DNA from: JBMDXB01 sp048594975
GTDB lineage: Bacteria > Acidobacteriota > Vicinamibacteria > Vicinamibacterales > 2-12-FULL-66-21
Length of the DNA stretch: 60,413 nucleotides
Assembly (NCBI GenBank): GCA_048594975.1
Contig: JBMDXQ010000033.1
Span: forward strand, 1 to 60,413
Direction of reading: 5' to 3'
Shown here: one piece after another, positions 52,048-60,413 of the stretch
Position numbering within the stretch: the first letter of the stretch is position 1
Layout: the number at the start of each line of letters is the position of its first letter
Notes under the pieces: generated by a model
Database searches by the model: none
Told to the model about the DNA's origin: nothing
What the model saw: only the letters and a program-made list of their open reading frames with translations
Made by a program: the position numbers and the translations under genes

Positions 52048-54780
52048 GTGGCACGGCATCCGCTGGCACGCGGCGCCTACCGGCTGCTGGTGCGCGCCTA
52101 TCCGAGAGAGTTCAGAGCGCGCTTCCAACGCGATCTCGAACGCGATTTCGTGGAGCTCCTCGATCGCGTGGGCGTCATCGGCGCGTGGCGGCGGGTGATC
52201 AGCGACGTCGTTCGCGCGGTGCCGCTCACCACCAGCGATGCCCTGGCCGAACGCGCGCGCTCGGCGCGCATCGCCGGACCGATTCTGCCGCCCGGAGAAC
52301 TGCTCATGCGCTCAGTGCTGTTCGATCTGCGTCATGCCGTCCGGGCCTTGCGCAAGGCGCCCGGCTTTACGGTCGTCTCGATCGCCACGCTCGCGCTGGC
52401 CATCGGCGCCAACAGCGCGATGTTCAGCCTCGTCAACGCGGTGCTGCTGCGCCCGCTCGGCTATGACGACCCCGAGCGGCTGCTGCTGATCCACGAAGCC
52501 ATCCCCGAGTCGGGGGTGGATCGATTCGAGGTCTCGCCCGCCGACTACCTCGATCTCGAGACCTATCAGCGCTCCTTCTCGTCGCTCGCGGCGTATCGCA
52601 CGCGCCTCTACGAGCTCTCTGGAAGGGGCGAGCCCGAGCAGGTTCCCGTGGCCGAAGCCACCCCCTCGCTGTTCGACACGCTCGGCGTCGGGGCAGCAGA
52701 CGGACGCGTTTTCAGCGGGAGCGCCGATGCCGCTGATACGGCCGTCGCGGTGATCAGCGATCGACTGTGGAAGCGGCGGTACGGCGCCGCGCCGGTGGTC
52801 GGGGAATCGGTGCGGCTCGACCGGCGGCCCTACACGATCGTCGGCGTCATGCCGCCGTCGTTCGAGTTTCCGAAGCGCGGCGCCGTTGCCAACGCCGAAC
52901 CTGCGGACGTCTGGGTGCCGCTCGTCTTCAACCCCTTCGAACGTCAGGCGCGCGGCATGATGTACAACCACAGCGTGGTCGCCCGGCTGCGCGACGGCAT
53001 CAGCGTCGCACAGGCGGCGGCGGATACCTCGGCCCTCGCGCGCCGGATCCAGGACAACTATCCAGCGAACCTGCAGAACGCCTTCACGCTCACGCTTCGC
53101 GTGCGGCCGCTCGTCGACGAGCTGTCCGGACGCGCCCGGCGTCCGCTGGTGATCCTGCTCGTCGCGGTGGCGCTCGTGCTGCTCGTCGCCTGCGCCAACG
53201 TGGCGAGCCTGATCCTGAGCCGCTCCGTGCGGCGCCAGCGGGAGATCGGTGTACGAGCGGCGCTCGGCGCCGGACGACTCCGGCTGTTCCAGATCCTGCT
53301 GCTCGAAGGTCTGCTGCTCGCCGCGGCCGGCGGCGCGCTCGGGCTCGTGCTGGGGTACTGGACGGTGCGCGGCATTCCCGCGGTGATCGCCACCAGCCTC
53401 CCCGGTGCGAGCGACGTGAGCCTCGACTGGCGCGTCGTGCTCTTCACCGCCGGCGCGTCGCTGGGCTGCGCCGTGGTGTTCGCGCTCGTTCCCCTGCTCG
53501 TGGGCTTCCGCCGCAACCTGCACGATCTCCTACGCGAGGCGGCCAGCCGCGCGACGCCGAGCCGGACGGAGCAGGGGGTCCAATCGACGATGGCCGCGGC
53601 GAGTGTCGCGCTGGCATTCGTGCTGCTCGTATCCGCCGGGCTGATGATCCGCAGCTTTGCGCGTCTGGTGAACGTCGACGCCGGTGTTGCCGCAGTGACG
53701 GTTCTCACGGCCGAGGTGCGGCTCCCCTTCGCCGCGTACCGCGACGCGGCCCGGATCCGGACGTTCTATCGCTCGCTCGAGGAGCGGCTGCGCGAGATTC
53801 CGGGCGTTCGCGCCGCCTCGCTGGCTACGGATCTGCCGCTGGATGGCGACGGGGAACGCCGCGTCTTCCGGCCCGAGGCGTCTCAGCTCCGTGGACTGCC
53901 TCCGGCCGTCGCGGTGACGTGGACGCACGGCGACTTCCCCTCGACCTTCGGCATTCCCATCAGGCGCGGCCGATGGCTGTCGGCTGACGAGCAGAACGGT
54001 GATCGTCGCGTCGCCGTGGTGAGTCGGCGGCTCGCTGACGCGTACTGGCCGGGTCAGGATCCGATCGGCAAGCGATTCAAGTGGGGGCCGCCCGACTCAC
54101 CCGAGCCGTGGAAGACCATCATCGGCGTGACCGGCGATATCGCCGATGGGCCTGCCGGCAGCGGGCCGTCGGTCCATATCTACGTGCCGTATTCGGAGAT
54201 TCCGGACGAGCAGCTCGCCGCACCGGCGCCGGGGCAACTGCGGCGGTTCAGCGTCGCCATGAACGGCGATGCCGAGGCACGCGCGTTCGCCGGCAGCGTC
54301 CGCGCGGCAGTCGCCGCCATCGATCCCGCGCTGGCGATGGCGCGGGTCCAGTCGTTCGAACAGCTTCGGAACGATCGGCTGGCGCCGCAGCGATTCAGCG
54401 CATGGCTGCTGGGCGGGTTCGCCGGCGCCGTCCTGCTGATGGCGGCGGTGGGCCTCTACGGAACCCTGGCGTTCGCGGTCTCGCAGCGGACGCGGGAGAT
54501 CGGCGTGCGGCTGGCGCTCGGCGCCGATCACCGCCACGTGCTGCGTCACGTTGTCTGGCGCGGCTTGCTGCCGGCGGTGGGCGGCCTGGTTGCCGGCGCT
54601 GCCGGCGCATTCGCGGCGTCTCGACTGCTGGCCGCGCTGCTGTTCGAGACGAGCGTTCACGATCCGATCGTATTCGGCGCGGTGCCGACGCTGCTCGCCA
54701 TCGTCGCGATCGTGGCGTGCTACTTTCCCGCCCGACGTGCGGCCGCCGTCGACCCGATCGTCGCCATGCGCGTGGAGTAG
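52048..54780 (+). CDS. ADOP-family orphan ABC permease with permease prefix domain
   Basis: 910 residues from a GTG at 52048, with GGAAAGAGC upstream. The ~85-residue prefix ('YRLLVRAYPREFRARF', 'ISDVVRAVPL') marks PadR-linked ADOPs. The core follows: first helix ('LALAIGANSAMF'), periplasmic domain 1, FtsX block 1 ('REIGVRAALGAGRLRLF'), central helix ('ALAFVLLVSAGLMI'), periplasmic domain 2 and FtsX block 2 ('VGLYGTLAFAVSQRTREIG'), ending '...AAAVDPIVAMRVE'. Intact. It should act with an ATPase encoded elsewhere, or in a non-transport role. Confidence 0.9.
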   Translation: MARHPLARGAYRLLVRAYPREFRARFQRDLERDFVELLDRVGVIGAWRRVISDVVRAVPLTTSDALAERARSARIAGPILPPGELLMRSVLFDLRHAVRALRKAPGFTVVSIATLALAIGANSAMFSLVNAVLLRPLGYDDPERLLLIHEAIPESGVDRFEVSPADYLDLETYQRSFSSLAAYRTRLYELSGRGEPEQVPVAEATPSLFDTLGVGAADGRVFSGSADAADTAVAVISDRLWKRRYGAAPVVGESVRLDRRPYTIVGVMPPSFEFPKRGAVANAEPADVWVPLVFNPFERQARGMMYNHSVVARLRDGISVAQAAADTSALARRIQDNYPANLQNAFTLTLRVRPLVDELSGRARRPLVILLVAVALVLLVACANVASLILSRSVRRQREIGVRAALGAGRLRLFQILLLEGLLLAAAGGALGLVLGYWTVRGIPAVIATSLPGASDVSLDWRVVLFTAGASLGCAVVFALVPLLVGFRRNLHDLLREAASRATPSRTEQGVQSTMAAASVALAFVLLVSAGLMIRSFARLVNVDAGVAAVTVLTAEVRLPFAAYRDAARIRTFYRSLEERLREIPGVRAASLATDLPLDGDGERRVFRPEASQLRGLPPAVAVTWTHGDFPSTFGIPIRRGRWLSADEQNGDRRVAVVSRRLADAYWPGQDPIGKRFKWGPPDSPEPWKTIIGVTGDIADGPAGSGPSVHIYVPYSEIPDEQLAAPAPGQLRRFSVAMNGDAEARAFAGSVRAAVAAIDPALAMARVQSFEQLRNDRLAPQRFSAWLLGGFAGAVLLMAAVGLYGTLAFAVSQRTREIGVRLALGADHRHVLRHVVWRGLLPAVGGLVAGAAGAFAASRLLAALLFETSVHDPIVFGAVPTLLAIVAIVACYFPARRAAAVDPIVAMRVE

Positions 54781-54825
54781 GAGGGTGCATGTGCCGAAGG
54801 TCACCTGCTCCGGCTCACCCGGCTC

Positions 54826-54856
54826 TTGACTCTACGGTTACGTGAGACTTCATGAT
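54826..54856 (+). promoter_or_regulatory. MerR-type promoter with 19-bp spacer
   Basis: TTGACT (54826-54831), a 19-base spacer and CATGAT (54851-54856). The over-long spacer with a central GGTTACGTGAG element is typical of MerR-controlled promoters, and it lies 62 bases before the broken MerR gene. Confidence 0.5.
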
Positions 54857-54918
54857 GGCTTCGAAGCGGCCATGGGGGCCGCGAGGTTCGGTGTGCAGCG
54901 GCAGAGGGACGGGCTTCC

Positions 54919-55660
54919 ATGTTCCGCATCGGCGACTTCTCGCGGTTGGCGCGTGACGATCAGAACACCTGCATCACTACGATGAAGCTGGCCTGATCAG
55001 GCCGGCGCATGTTGATGAGCGCACGGGTTATCGCTACTACGCGGCGGCACAACTCGAGACCCTGCAACGAATCCTCTTGCTGAAGAATCTCGGCTTCACA
55101 CTCGACGAAATTCGCCCACTGGCTGCTCCGACACTGAGCCCGCAGGCGTTTCTCGCGACACTCGAGGTGCGCCGTGAATAACTGATGCAACGCATCTCCG
55201 ACGATCAATCGCGGCTGCGCAGGCTTGAGGCGCTGTGTGATGCCGTAGCGGGCGCAACGACACCTCACGCGGCGGCGGTCTTACTGCGCGAAATCCCCGC
55301 GATCGAGGTCCACTCCAGACGCGACCGCGTGCCACGGTTCGGCGCTCCCGTGCAGGCGATGTTCGAAGCGGCGGAAGCCAACGGCGCGCGTGTGGGGGCG
55401 CGAGCCGCCTCGAGTCCGTTCATGGTGTTCCACGACCTGGAGTACCGGGAGGAAGGCGCCGATGTGGAAGTCTGTATTCCCGTGAAGCGGGACGCAGCGG
55501 CTCGGCTGGAGACGCGATGGATCGCCGCCTCTCCGTCCACTGGGTGCGTGACGTATCGAGGCCCCTACGATCAGACTGGGGCGCTCTACGGTGCCATGTT
55601 GTCATGGATGGCGCGGAGCGGCCTTCGCATCAATGGACCATTGCGCGAGGCAGCTCGCCA
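54919..55660 (+). pseudogene. Decayed MerR-family regulator with GyrI-like domain
   Basis: The gene begins 'MFRIGDFSRLAR', loses frame near 54960, and continues one frame over with 'LHHYDEAGLIRPAHVDE', 'TGYRYYAAAQLETLQRI', the standard MerR DNA-binding domain. A TAA at 55179-55181 replaces a probable CAA codon ('EVRRE*LMQRI'). The GyrI-like effector domain follows ('FMVFHDLEYREEGADVEVC', 'TYRGPYDQ') but stops abruptly at about 55660, where alpha/beta-hydrolase sequence starts. Three independent lesions make this a pseudogene. Confidence 0.88.
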
Positions 55661-56067
55661 GTCAAATGACCCTGCGCCTTCAGTTCCTCACTCGATACCT
55701 CGTCAACAGCGAGACGCCCGCGCAGATCTCGGCCGCTCAGCCAACGGTTGGTGCTGTCTGGCCGCGAATGGTGGGCGCGTCGTCATCCGGCCATTACGGA
55801 CGGCCGTACGCGTTTCACCAGCAGGCGCAACACGCAGATTGGGCGGCGGCGTGGTCGCGGGTCACTTCGCCGGTGCTGGCCATGTACGGCGAGTACGACT
55901 GGTTCGAGTCGCGCGACGCGACGTCGCTGATCGCGCGAATCGTCAACGCACAGCGGCCCGGCCATGGCACATTCGTCGAGATCCCGCGCATGAATCATCA
56001 CTTCTCGCAGTTCAGCGACGCCTCAGATGCGTTCCGGAGGCCCGAGCGCCACGACCTGGTGGCCTGA
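55661..56067 (+). pseudogene. Alpha/beta-hydrolase C-terminal fragment
   Basis: About 135 codons in a different frame from the MerR remnant: 'TLRLQFLTRYLVNSETPAQ', 'HYGRPYAFHQQAQH', then 'VLAMYGEYDWFESRD' with the catalytic-acid region and 'MNHHFSQF' with the catalytic histidine. The nucleophile half is missing, so it cannot be active. The junction with the MerR remnant marks a deletion or recombination. Confidence 0.75.
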
Positions 56068-56075
56068 TGATCGTC

Positions 56076-58707
56076 CTACTCCGCGCGCAGCGCCGTCGTC
56101 GGATCGACGCGCGCCGCGCGCCAAGCCGGCCATCCCACGGCGACGAGCGCCACGACCGCAACGAGCGCTATGACGCTCGCGATGGTGAGGCCATCGAGCG
56201 GAGTGACACCGTACAGCAACGCTCGCAGCGTGCGCGTCACCGCCATCCCGCCGGCGAGTCCGAGCCCCGCGCCGAGTCCGGTCAGTAGAAAGCCCTCGCG
56301 CATCACGAGCCGGAGAACGCTGGCGGCCGATGCGCCCAGCGCGAGGCGCACGCCGAATTCCTGCGTGCGTTGCGACGTGAGATACGCGAGCGTGCCGTAA
56401 AGCCCGACGCCAGCGAGCACCAGCGAGGCAGCCGCGAACGCCGACAGCACCAGCATCGTGAACCGGGTGTTGTCGATGGACGCTTCGACGATGTCGTCCA
56501 TCAGCCGGATGTCGAAGACGGGTCTGCCGGGGCCGAGCGCCTCGACCGCCTGTTTGATCGCGGGCCCGATCGTCGAGAGCGGCGCGCGCGTCTTGACGAC
56601 GAGCGTCTGCTCGATCTCGTGCACGTGAGACGGCACGTAGATCATCGGCGTGCCGGAATCGCGGATCGCGCGCGCGCGAATATGGCCGGCCACTCCGACA
56701 ACCTCCAGCGGCTGCTTCGCCTGACCGATTCCGAGCTGTTTGCCGACGGCTTCTCCGTTCCACAACAGCGCCGCCAGCCGCTCGTCGACGACGACGACGC
56801 GCCGGCGGTGCCTGATGTCGTCGTCTGAGATGTCGCGGCCCGCGCGCCACGGAATCCCCAACACACCGAAGTAGCCGGGCATGATGCTCTGCTGCATCCC
56901 GATCGAAGGCGTCGGGTTTCGATCCTCGCCTCGCCAGAAGCGCTGGGTGCTCTGGACCGGCGCCAAGGGGAGGGGGCCGCCGACGCTGGCCGCTTCGACA
57001 CCCGGCAGCTCGCGCACGCGCGCGATGGCATCTCGATAGAAGGCCGACCGACGATCGACCGTGGAGAACACCCGAAGGTTCAGCGAGATCCTAGCGGTGA
57101 CGACGTGCGCCGGATCGAAGCCGATCGGCGTCTCGAGAAGGTTGATGAAGGTACGCAGCATCAGGCCCGCGGCGATGAGCGGAACGATCGACAGCGCGAC
57201 CTCCGACAAGACGAGGCCGCGGTGCAGCCGGCGGCTGCGCAGCAGGAGCGATCCCGCGCGGCTCGAGAGGAGCGGCTGACCGTGTGCGTCGCGCGTGAAG
57301 GTGAGCGCTGGCGCCAGGCCAAAGACGACGCTCGACATCACGGTCAACCCCGCGGTCCACAACAGCACGACGCCGTCGATGGCGATCTCGGATTGACGCG
57401 GGAGATGCACCGGCCGTAGCCAGTCCAGCACGCCGACACCCAGCCGCGCCAACAGCAGGCCGCAGACGCCACCGAGGATGGCAATGACCAGGTTCTCGGC
57501 AAGGAGCTGCCGCATCAGACGGAGCCGCGTAGCGCCGAGCGCACGTCGAACCGCAAGCTCGCGCTCACGTGTCTTGGCGCGCACCAGGAGCAGGTTGACG
57601 ACGTTCACGCATGCGATGAGCAGGACGAACCCGACCGCCGCGCTGAGCGCCATCAGCACCGGCTTCACGTCGCGCGTGACGACATCGCCGAGTGGCCGCA
57701 CGGTGAGGCGCAGCCCGCCTGGGTACACCGACGGATGGCTCGCGACGAAACTTGCCGCCAATGCGTTGACCCTCCGCCTGCGCCTGGCCGACGGTTGCCC
57801 CAGGCGCGACACGCCCGAGCAACGTCAATCCCCGATAGAGCAGGCTGGGCGCAAAGTTCCATGGCAAATACACATCGACGCGCTCGTCAGCGTGGTTCGT
57901 TGCGGGAAGAACGAGGCGAAAGCCGGACGGCATGACGCCGACGACCTGCACGTCGAAGTTGTTGACCGTCAGTCGCCGGCCGATCACTCGAGGATCGCCC
58001 TGGAAGCGCCGCTGCCACAGCTCGTGGCTGATCACGATGCCTTTGACGATGATGTCGTCCGCGTCTTCCGAAGTGACGAGCGCTCGCCCGAGCGTGAGCG
58101 GGGTTGCGCCCAGGAGCGGCAGCAGATCGTCGGTCACCCTGGCCGCGGCGACGCTCTCCATCACGCCGTCGATCACGAGGCTCGCGTCACGTCCCTCGAC
58201 TTGAGCGATGCTCGTGATCAGCTGGCTCTGCGCCCGCACGTCGAACAGAACGCCCGATGACGAGTAGGCGCTCGGCAGGGCCCGCGTGTCAGCCTCGATG
58301 ACAACGATGCGGGCCGCATCCGGATACGGGAGCGATCGCCACAGCACGGCGTGCACCACACTGAAGATCGCCGCGTTCATGCCGATGCCGAGCGCGAGGG
58401 TCGTGATGACGACCGCCGCATAGCCAGGAGATCGCCAGAGCACTCGCGCGCCGTATCGGGCGTCGCGCACAGCCGCCTCGAGCGCGGATCCGACGCGCAC
58501 GTCCCGCACGCGCTCCTTGACCTGTTCGACGCCCTCGACCTCGATGAGGGCCGCGCGCCTTGCCTCCGCGGGCGCGAGGCCGCGCCGTTCGTACGAAGCG
58601 GCCCGCGCGTCCACATACGCGCGAAGCTCGTCGTCGAGATCGCGATCGGCGCGTGCGGATCGCCGCAGCGTCCGAAGTCTCGCGAGGACAGTGCGGAGGA
58701 TCGACAT
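56076..58707 (-). pseudogene. ADOP permease with one frameshift (possibly intact gene)
   Basis: The start (ATG 58707) gives a permease prefix domain ('DRDLDDELRAYVDARAASY') and the first helix ('LALGIGMNAAIF'), reading well to 'ATVGQAQAE' near 57765. There an extra G in GAGGGTC shifts the frame. The next frame continues exactly where expected ('VNALAASFVASHPSVYPG') through FtsX block 1, the central helix, domain 2 and FtsX block 2, ending '...VDPTTALRAE'. With that single G removed the whole ~875-residue protein is intact, so it could be a sequencing error. It forms an operon with the PadR gene two bases upstream. Confidence 0.85.
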
Positions 58708-58709
58708 GA

Positions 58710-59045
58710 TTACGACGACGATTCCAGCACGAGGCTCATCGCGGTGACGACGCGCTGCCACGTCGCCCTTTCAGCCGACAGATGGCGGACTCCCTCGCGA
58801 GTCAGACGGTAGGACTTGATGCGGCGGCCCTTCGGAGGCGTTTCCCACTCCCCCTCGATCCATCCGTCCTGTTCCAGGCGGTGGAGCGCGGGAAAGAGCG
58901 ATCCCGCCTTGATCTGGAACGTCCCTCGTGTGGTCTGAAAGATGCGCTCGGCGATCGCCGCGCCATGGAGCGGCTGCAGTTCGAGCGTCCGGAGGACGAG
59001 TAGGTCCAGGGTGCCCTTGACGAGCGAAGCGAGGGGATCGGGCAT
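58710..59045 (-). CDS. PadR-family transcriptional regulator
   Basis: 111 residues: 'KGTLDLLVLRTLELQPLHGAAIAE', 'GSLFPALHRLEQDGWIEG' and basic wing 'PKGRRIKSYRLT' form the PadR winged helix, with a C-terminal dimerisation helix. Its stop lies two bases before the start of the frameshifted ADOP permease, so it is the first gene of a PadR-permease operon. Confidence 0.92.
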   Translation of the reverse strand: MPDPLASLVKGTLDLLVLRTLELQPLHGAAIAERIFQTTRGTFQIKAGSLFPALHRLEQDGWIEGEWETPPKGRRIKSYRLTREGVRHLSAERATWQRVVTAMSLVLESSS

Positions 59046-59059
59046 GGATAGAATTACTT

Positions 59060-59090
59060 TATAGGATATCTATATAACATCGCCCGTCAA
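59060..59090 (-). promoter_or_regulatory. Promoter region and dyad of the PadR operon
   Basis: On the minus strand TTGACG (59090-59085) serves as a -35 candidate; -10 choices are TATCCT at 16-base spacing or TATAAA at 21. TATAG-GATAT-CTATA (59060-59074) is a 5-bp inverted repeat with a 5-base centre lying over the -10 region, a possible PadR operator. Confidence 0.45.
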
Positions 59091-59424
59091 GAGATTCAAC
59101 TCATGCCCCTGATGAGTCCCACGTTGCGTAGTCTTCGTGACGTCTTCGGAGCCGACGGCGGCGGCGGCGGACGAACTCGACAAGAACGGGCAGGAGCCTC
59201 AAATACTCCTCGGCGGACTCCGCGTGACTGATCTGCCTGGTTCTGAGCTCTGTTGTTCGTCCGAGCCGTGCGTCAGCGCGTCAAAGGTAAGGAGCGTCTG
59301 AAACCAGAGTCGGCGACGTCGGCAGATATCCGCGATGATGAGGCACGTGGTGGGATCGCTGAGTAAACCTCCGCACAAAGGATTCGGCCGTGATCTGCCC
59401 CTCGGCTGGAGGGTCGCACCGATT
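59091..59424. other. Intergenic region between ADOP loci
   Basis: About 334 bases without a supported gene. A minus-strand frame near 59105-59240 reads 'SAEEYLRLLPVLVEFVRRR' before a stop and may be a gene-end remnant, but I cannot assign it. Confidence 0.35.
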
Positions 59425-60240
59425 TCAGGACGACCGTAGTGCGGTCGTCGGATTGATCCGGGTGGCCCGCCACAACGGCGTGACTGCTGCCAGCGCCGCC
59501 AGGAGCGCGAGCGCCGAGAGACTTGCGATGACCGTTTGCGGATCGGTAGGCGTCACGCCAAACAGCTCGCTGGAAAGCAGTCGGGCAAGGACGAGGCCCG
59601 CACCCGCGCCGGTTGTGAGGCCGACTGCGAGCGCAACCACCACGTGCCGTCCGAGGAGCGCCGCGACGTGCCGTTTCTCGGCACCGAGTGCCAAGCGGAT
59701 CGCGATCTCGCGCTTGCGCGCAGCGATGAAATGGCCCAACGTGGACACGAGGCTGAACGCCGTGAGCAGCAGCACGATGCAGCCGGCGCTGCCGAGCAGT
59801 ACCAGCAGCCGCCGTCGCGTCGCGAACGTGTCCGCGAACAACTCGCTGACCGTCTGCGGGTCGTCGGTGCTCACCGCCGGATCGAGCGCCAGCACTTCAC
59901 GCAGGACGACCGGACCGAGGTCCCGGGGGCGTCCCGTTGGCCGGACGACGAGGTAACTCCACTCCGCCGGACGGTCGAACTGCTCCATGAGGTACAGCAT
60001 GTCGACCGGCTCCTCCAGCGGACCGTCTCGGCGCACGTCGGCGACGATTGCCAACGATCGGGAGGGAAGCGCGCCCGAGCTGCACGCGCACCTGAAGCGG
60101 ATCCACATCGGCCAGGTACTTCCGGCAGAACGCCTGGTCGACGAGCACCGCTTGACCGCTCGCGTAGTCGCGATCATCGAACCACCGGCCGCGAAGCACT
60201 TTGATGTCCAAAGCCTCGAGCCACTGATAGGCGCCCACTG
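59425..60240 (-). pseudogene. ADOP permease C-terminal fragment with frameshift
   Basis: From about 60240 the minus strand encodes part of periplasmic domain 2 ('LEALDIKVLRGRWFDDRDYA', 'QAFCRKYLADVDPLQ'). It shifts frame near 60065 and continues 'SLAIVADVRRDGPLEE', FtsX block 2 ('FSLVSTLGHFIAARKREIA'), and ends '...INPTTALRSS'. The first half of the permease is missing; instead the reading frame comes from an unrelated N-terminus just upstream. Confidence 0.8.
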
Positions 60241-60413
60241 CCGACATGGAGAACGTCCCTGTGACGGCACTTCCCTGCCTCGACAAGTCAACTGCGAACG
60301 GCAGGTTGCCAGACGGTTGAATAATCGCTCCCTCCCAATGTCCGAGGAGCTCGCTCTTCTGCGCAAGCGATGATCCCGAAAGCAGGACGCTGCACATGAG
60401 TCCCAGCGCGCCT
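60241..60413 (-). pseudogene. N-terminal fragment of an exported alpha/beta-hydrolase-type protein (runs off window)
   Basis: The minus strand enters from the right edge with a signal-peptide-like stretch ('LGLMCSVLLSGSSLAQ') and 'LLGHWEGAII', 'LPFAVDLSRQGSAVTGTFSM', the small beta domain that opens many acidobacterial exported alpha/beta hydrolases. At about 60240 it passes directly, in frame, into ADOP permease sequence. The 5' end may lie outside the window. Confidence 0.6.

Noticed and set aside
1..60413. tRNA, rRNA and riboswitch genes
   Set aside because: No cloverleaf, rRNA core or known riboswitch aptamer pattern was recognisable by eye; a covariance-model search would be decisive.

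Overview
The window is GC-rich, densely coding bacterial chromosome. It carries several full-length 'acidobacterial duplicated orphan permeases' (ADOP: two MacB-periplasmic/FtsX units fused in one chain, no ATPase beside them), PadR genes placed directly before permeases, Ser/Thr kinases with C-terminal TPRs, and choice-of-anchor-D, DUF1080 and DUF4097 secreted proteins. This combination points to Acidobacteriota, plausibly a Vicinamibacteria-like lineage; that placement is inference. I saw no rRNA, tRNA, CRISPR or phage structural genes.

Layout. 1-6.7 kb: an LGFP-repeat protein with a papain-like domain (cut by the window edge), a Tat-exported sugar isomerase-like protein, and an ADOP permease. 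6.7-18.3 kb: a translationally coupled secreted pair (small protein plus a large Asp-box/choice-of-anchor-D/barrel-like protein), a response-regulator phosphatase, an XRE/MmyB-type regulator diverging from a small membrane protein across a perfect dyad, aldose 1-epimerase, an aminotransferase, and a lyase-like secreted protein behind a perfect LacI-like palindrome. 18.3-26.3 kb: a PadR-ADOP pair, DUF1080 and DUF4097 proteins, and a scrambled cluster of ADOP remnants with a head-to-head junction on a 15-bp palindrome. 26.5-38.6 kb: a membrane-anchored metallophosphoesterase, a lipoprotein, two Ser/Thr kinases with TPRs, a Phd-VapC toxin-antitoxin pair and small secreted proteins.

38.7-42.9 kb: an SUMF1/formylglycine-generating-enzyme-type gene split by a complete IS21-family element (istA-istB, 27-bp terminal inverted repeats, 5-bp TGCAG target duplication, three 21-bp repeats at an exact 33-bp period). 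43.4-47.1 kb: a tandem pair of S41 peptidases behind one promoter. 47.1-48.9 kb: a gene-poor stretch with a transposase remnant. 48.9-60.4 kb: further ADOP permeases (two intact, one frameshifted, two fragments), two PadR genes with operator-like dyads, a decayed MerR regulator abutting an alpha/beta-hydrolase fragment, and a hydrolase::ADOP chimera at the window end.

The main themes are sensing and regulation at the envelope (PadR-permease pairs, kinases, secreted repeat proteins) and active rearrangement of the multicopy ADOP family. There are ten ADOP loci in about 60 kb: four intact, one frameshifted full-length, and five remnants. Several genes are broken by single-base shifts, often in short G runs. 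Those could be genuine decay or assembly errors, and the annotation keeps that open.
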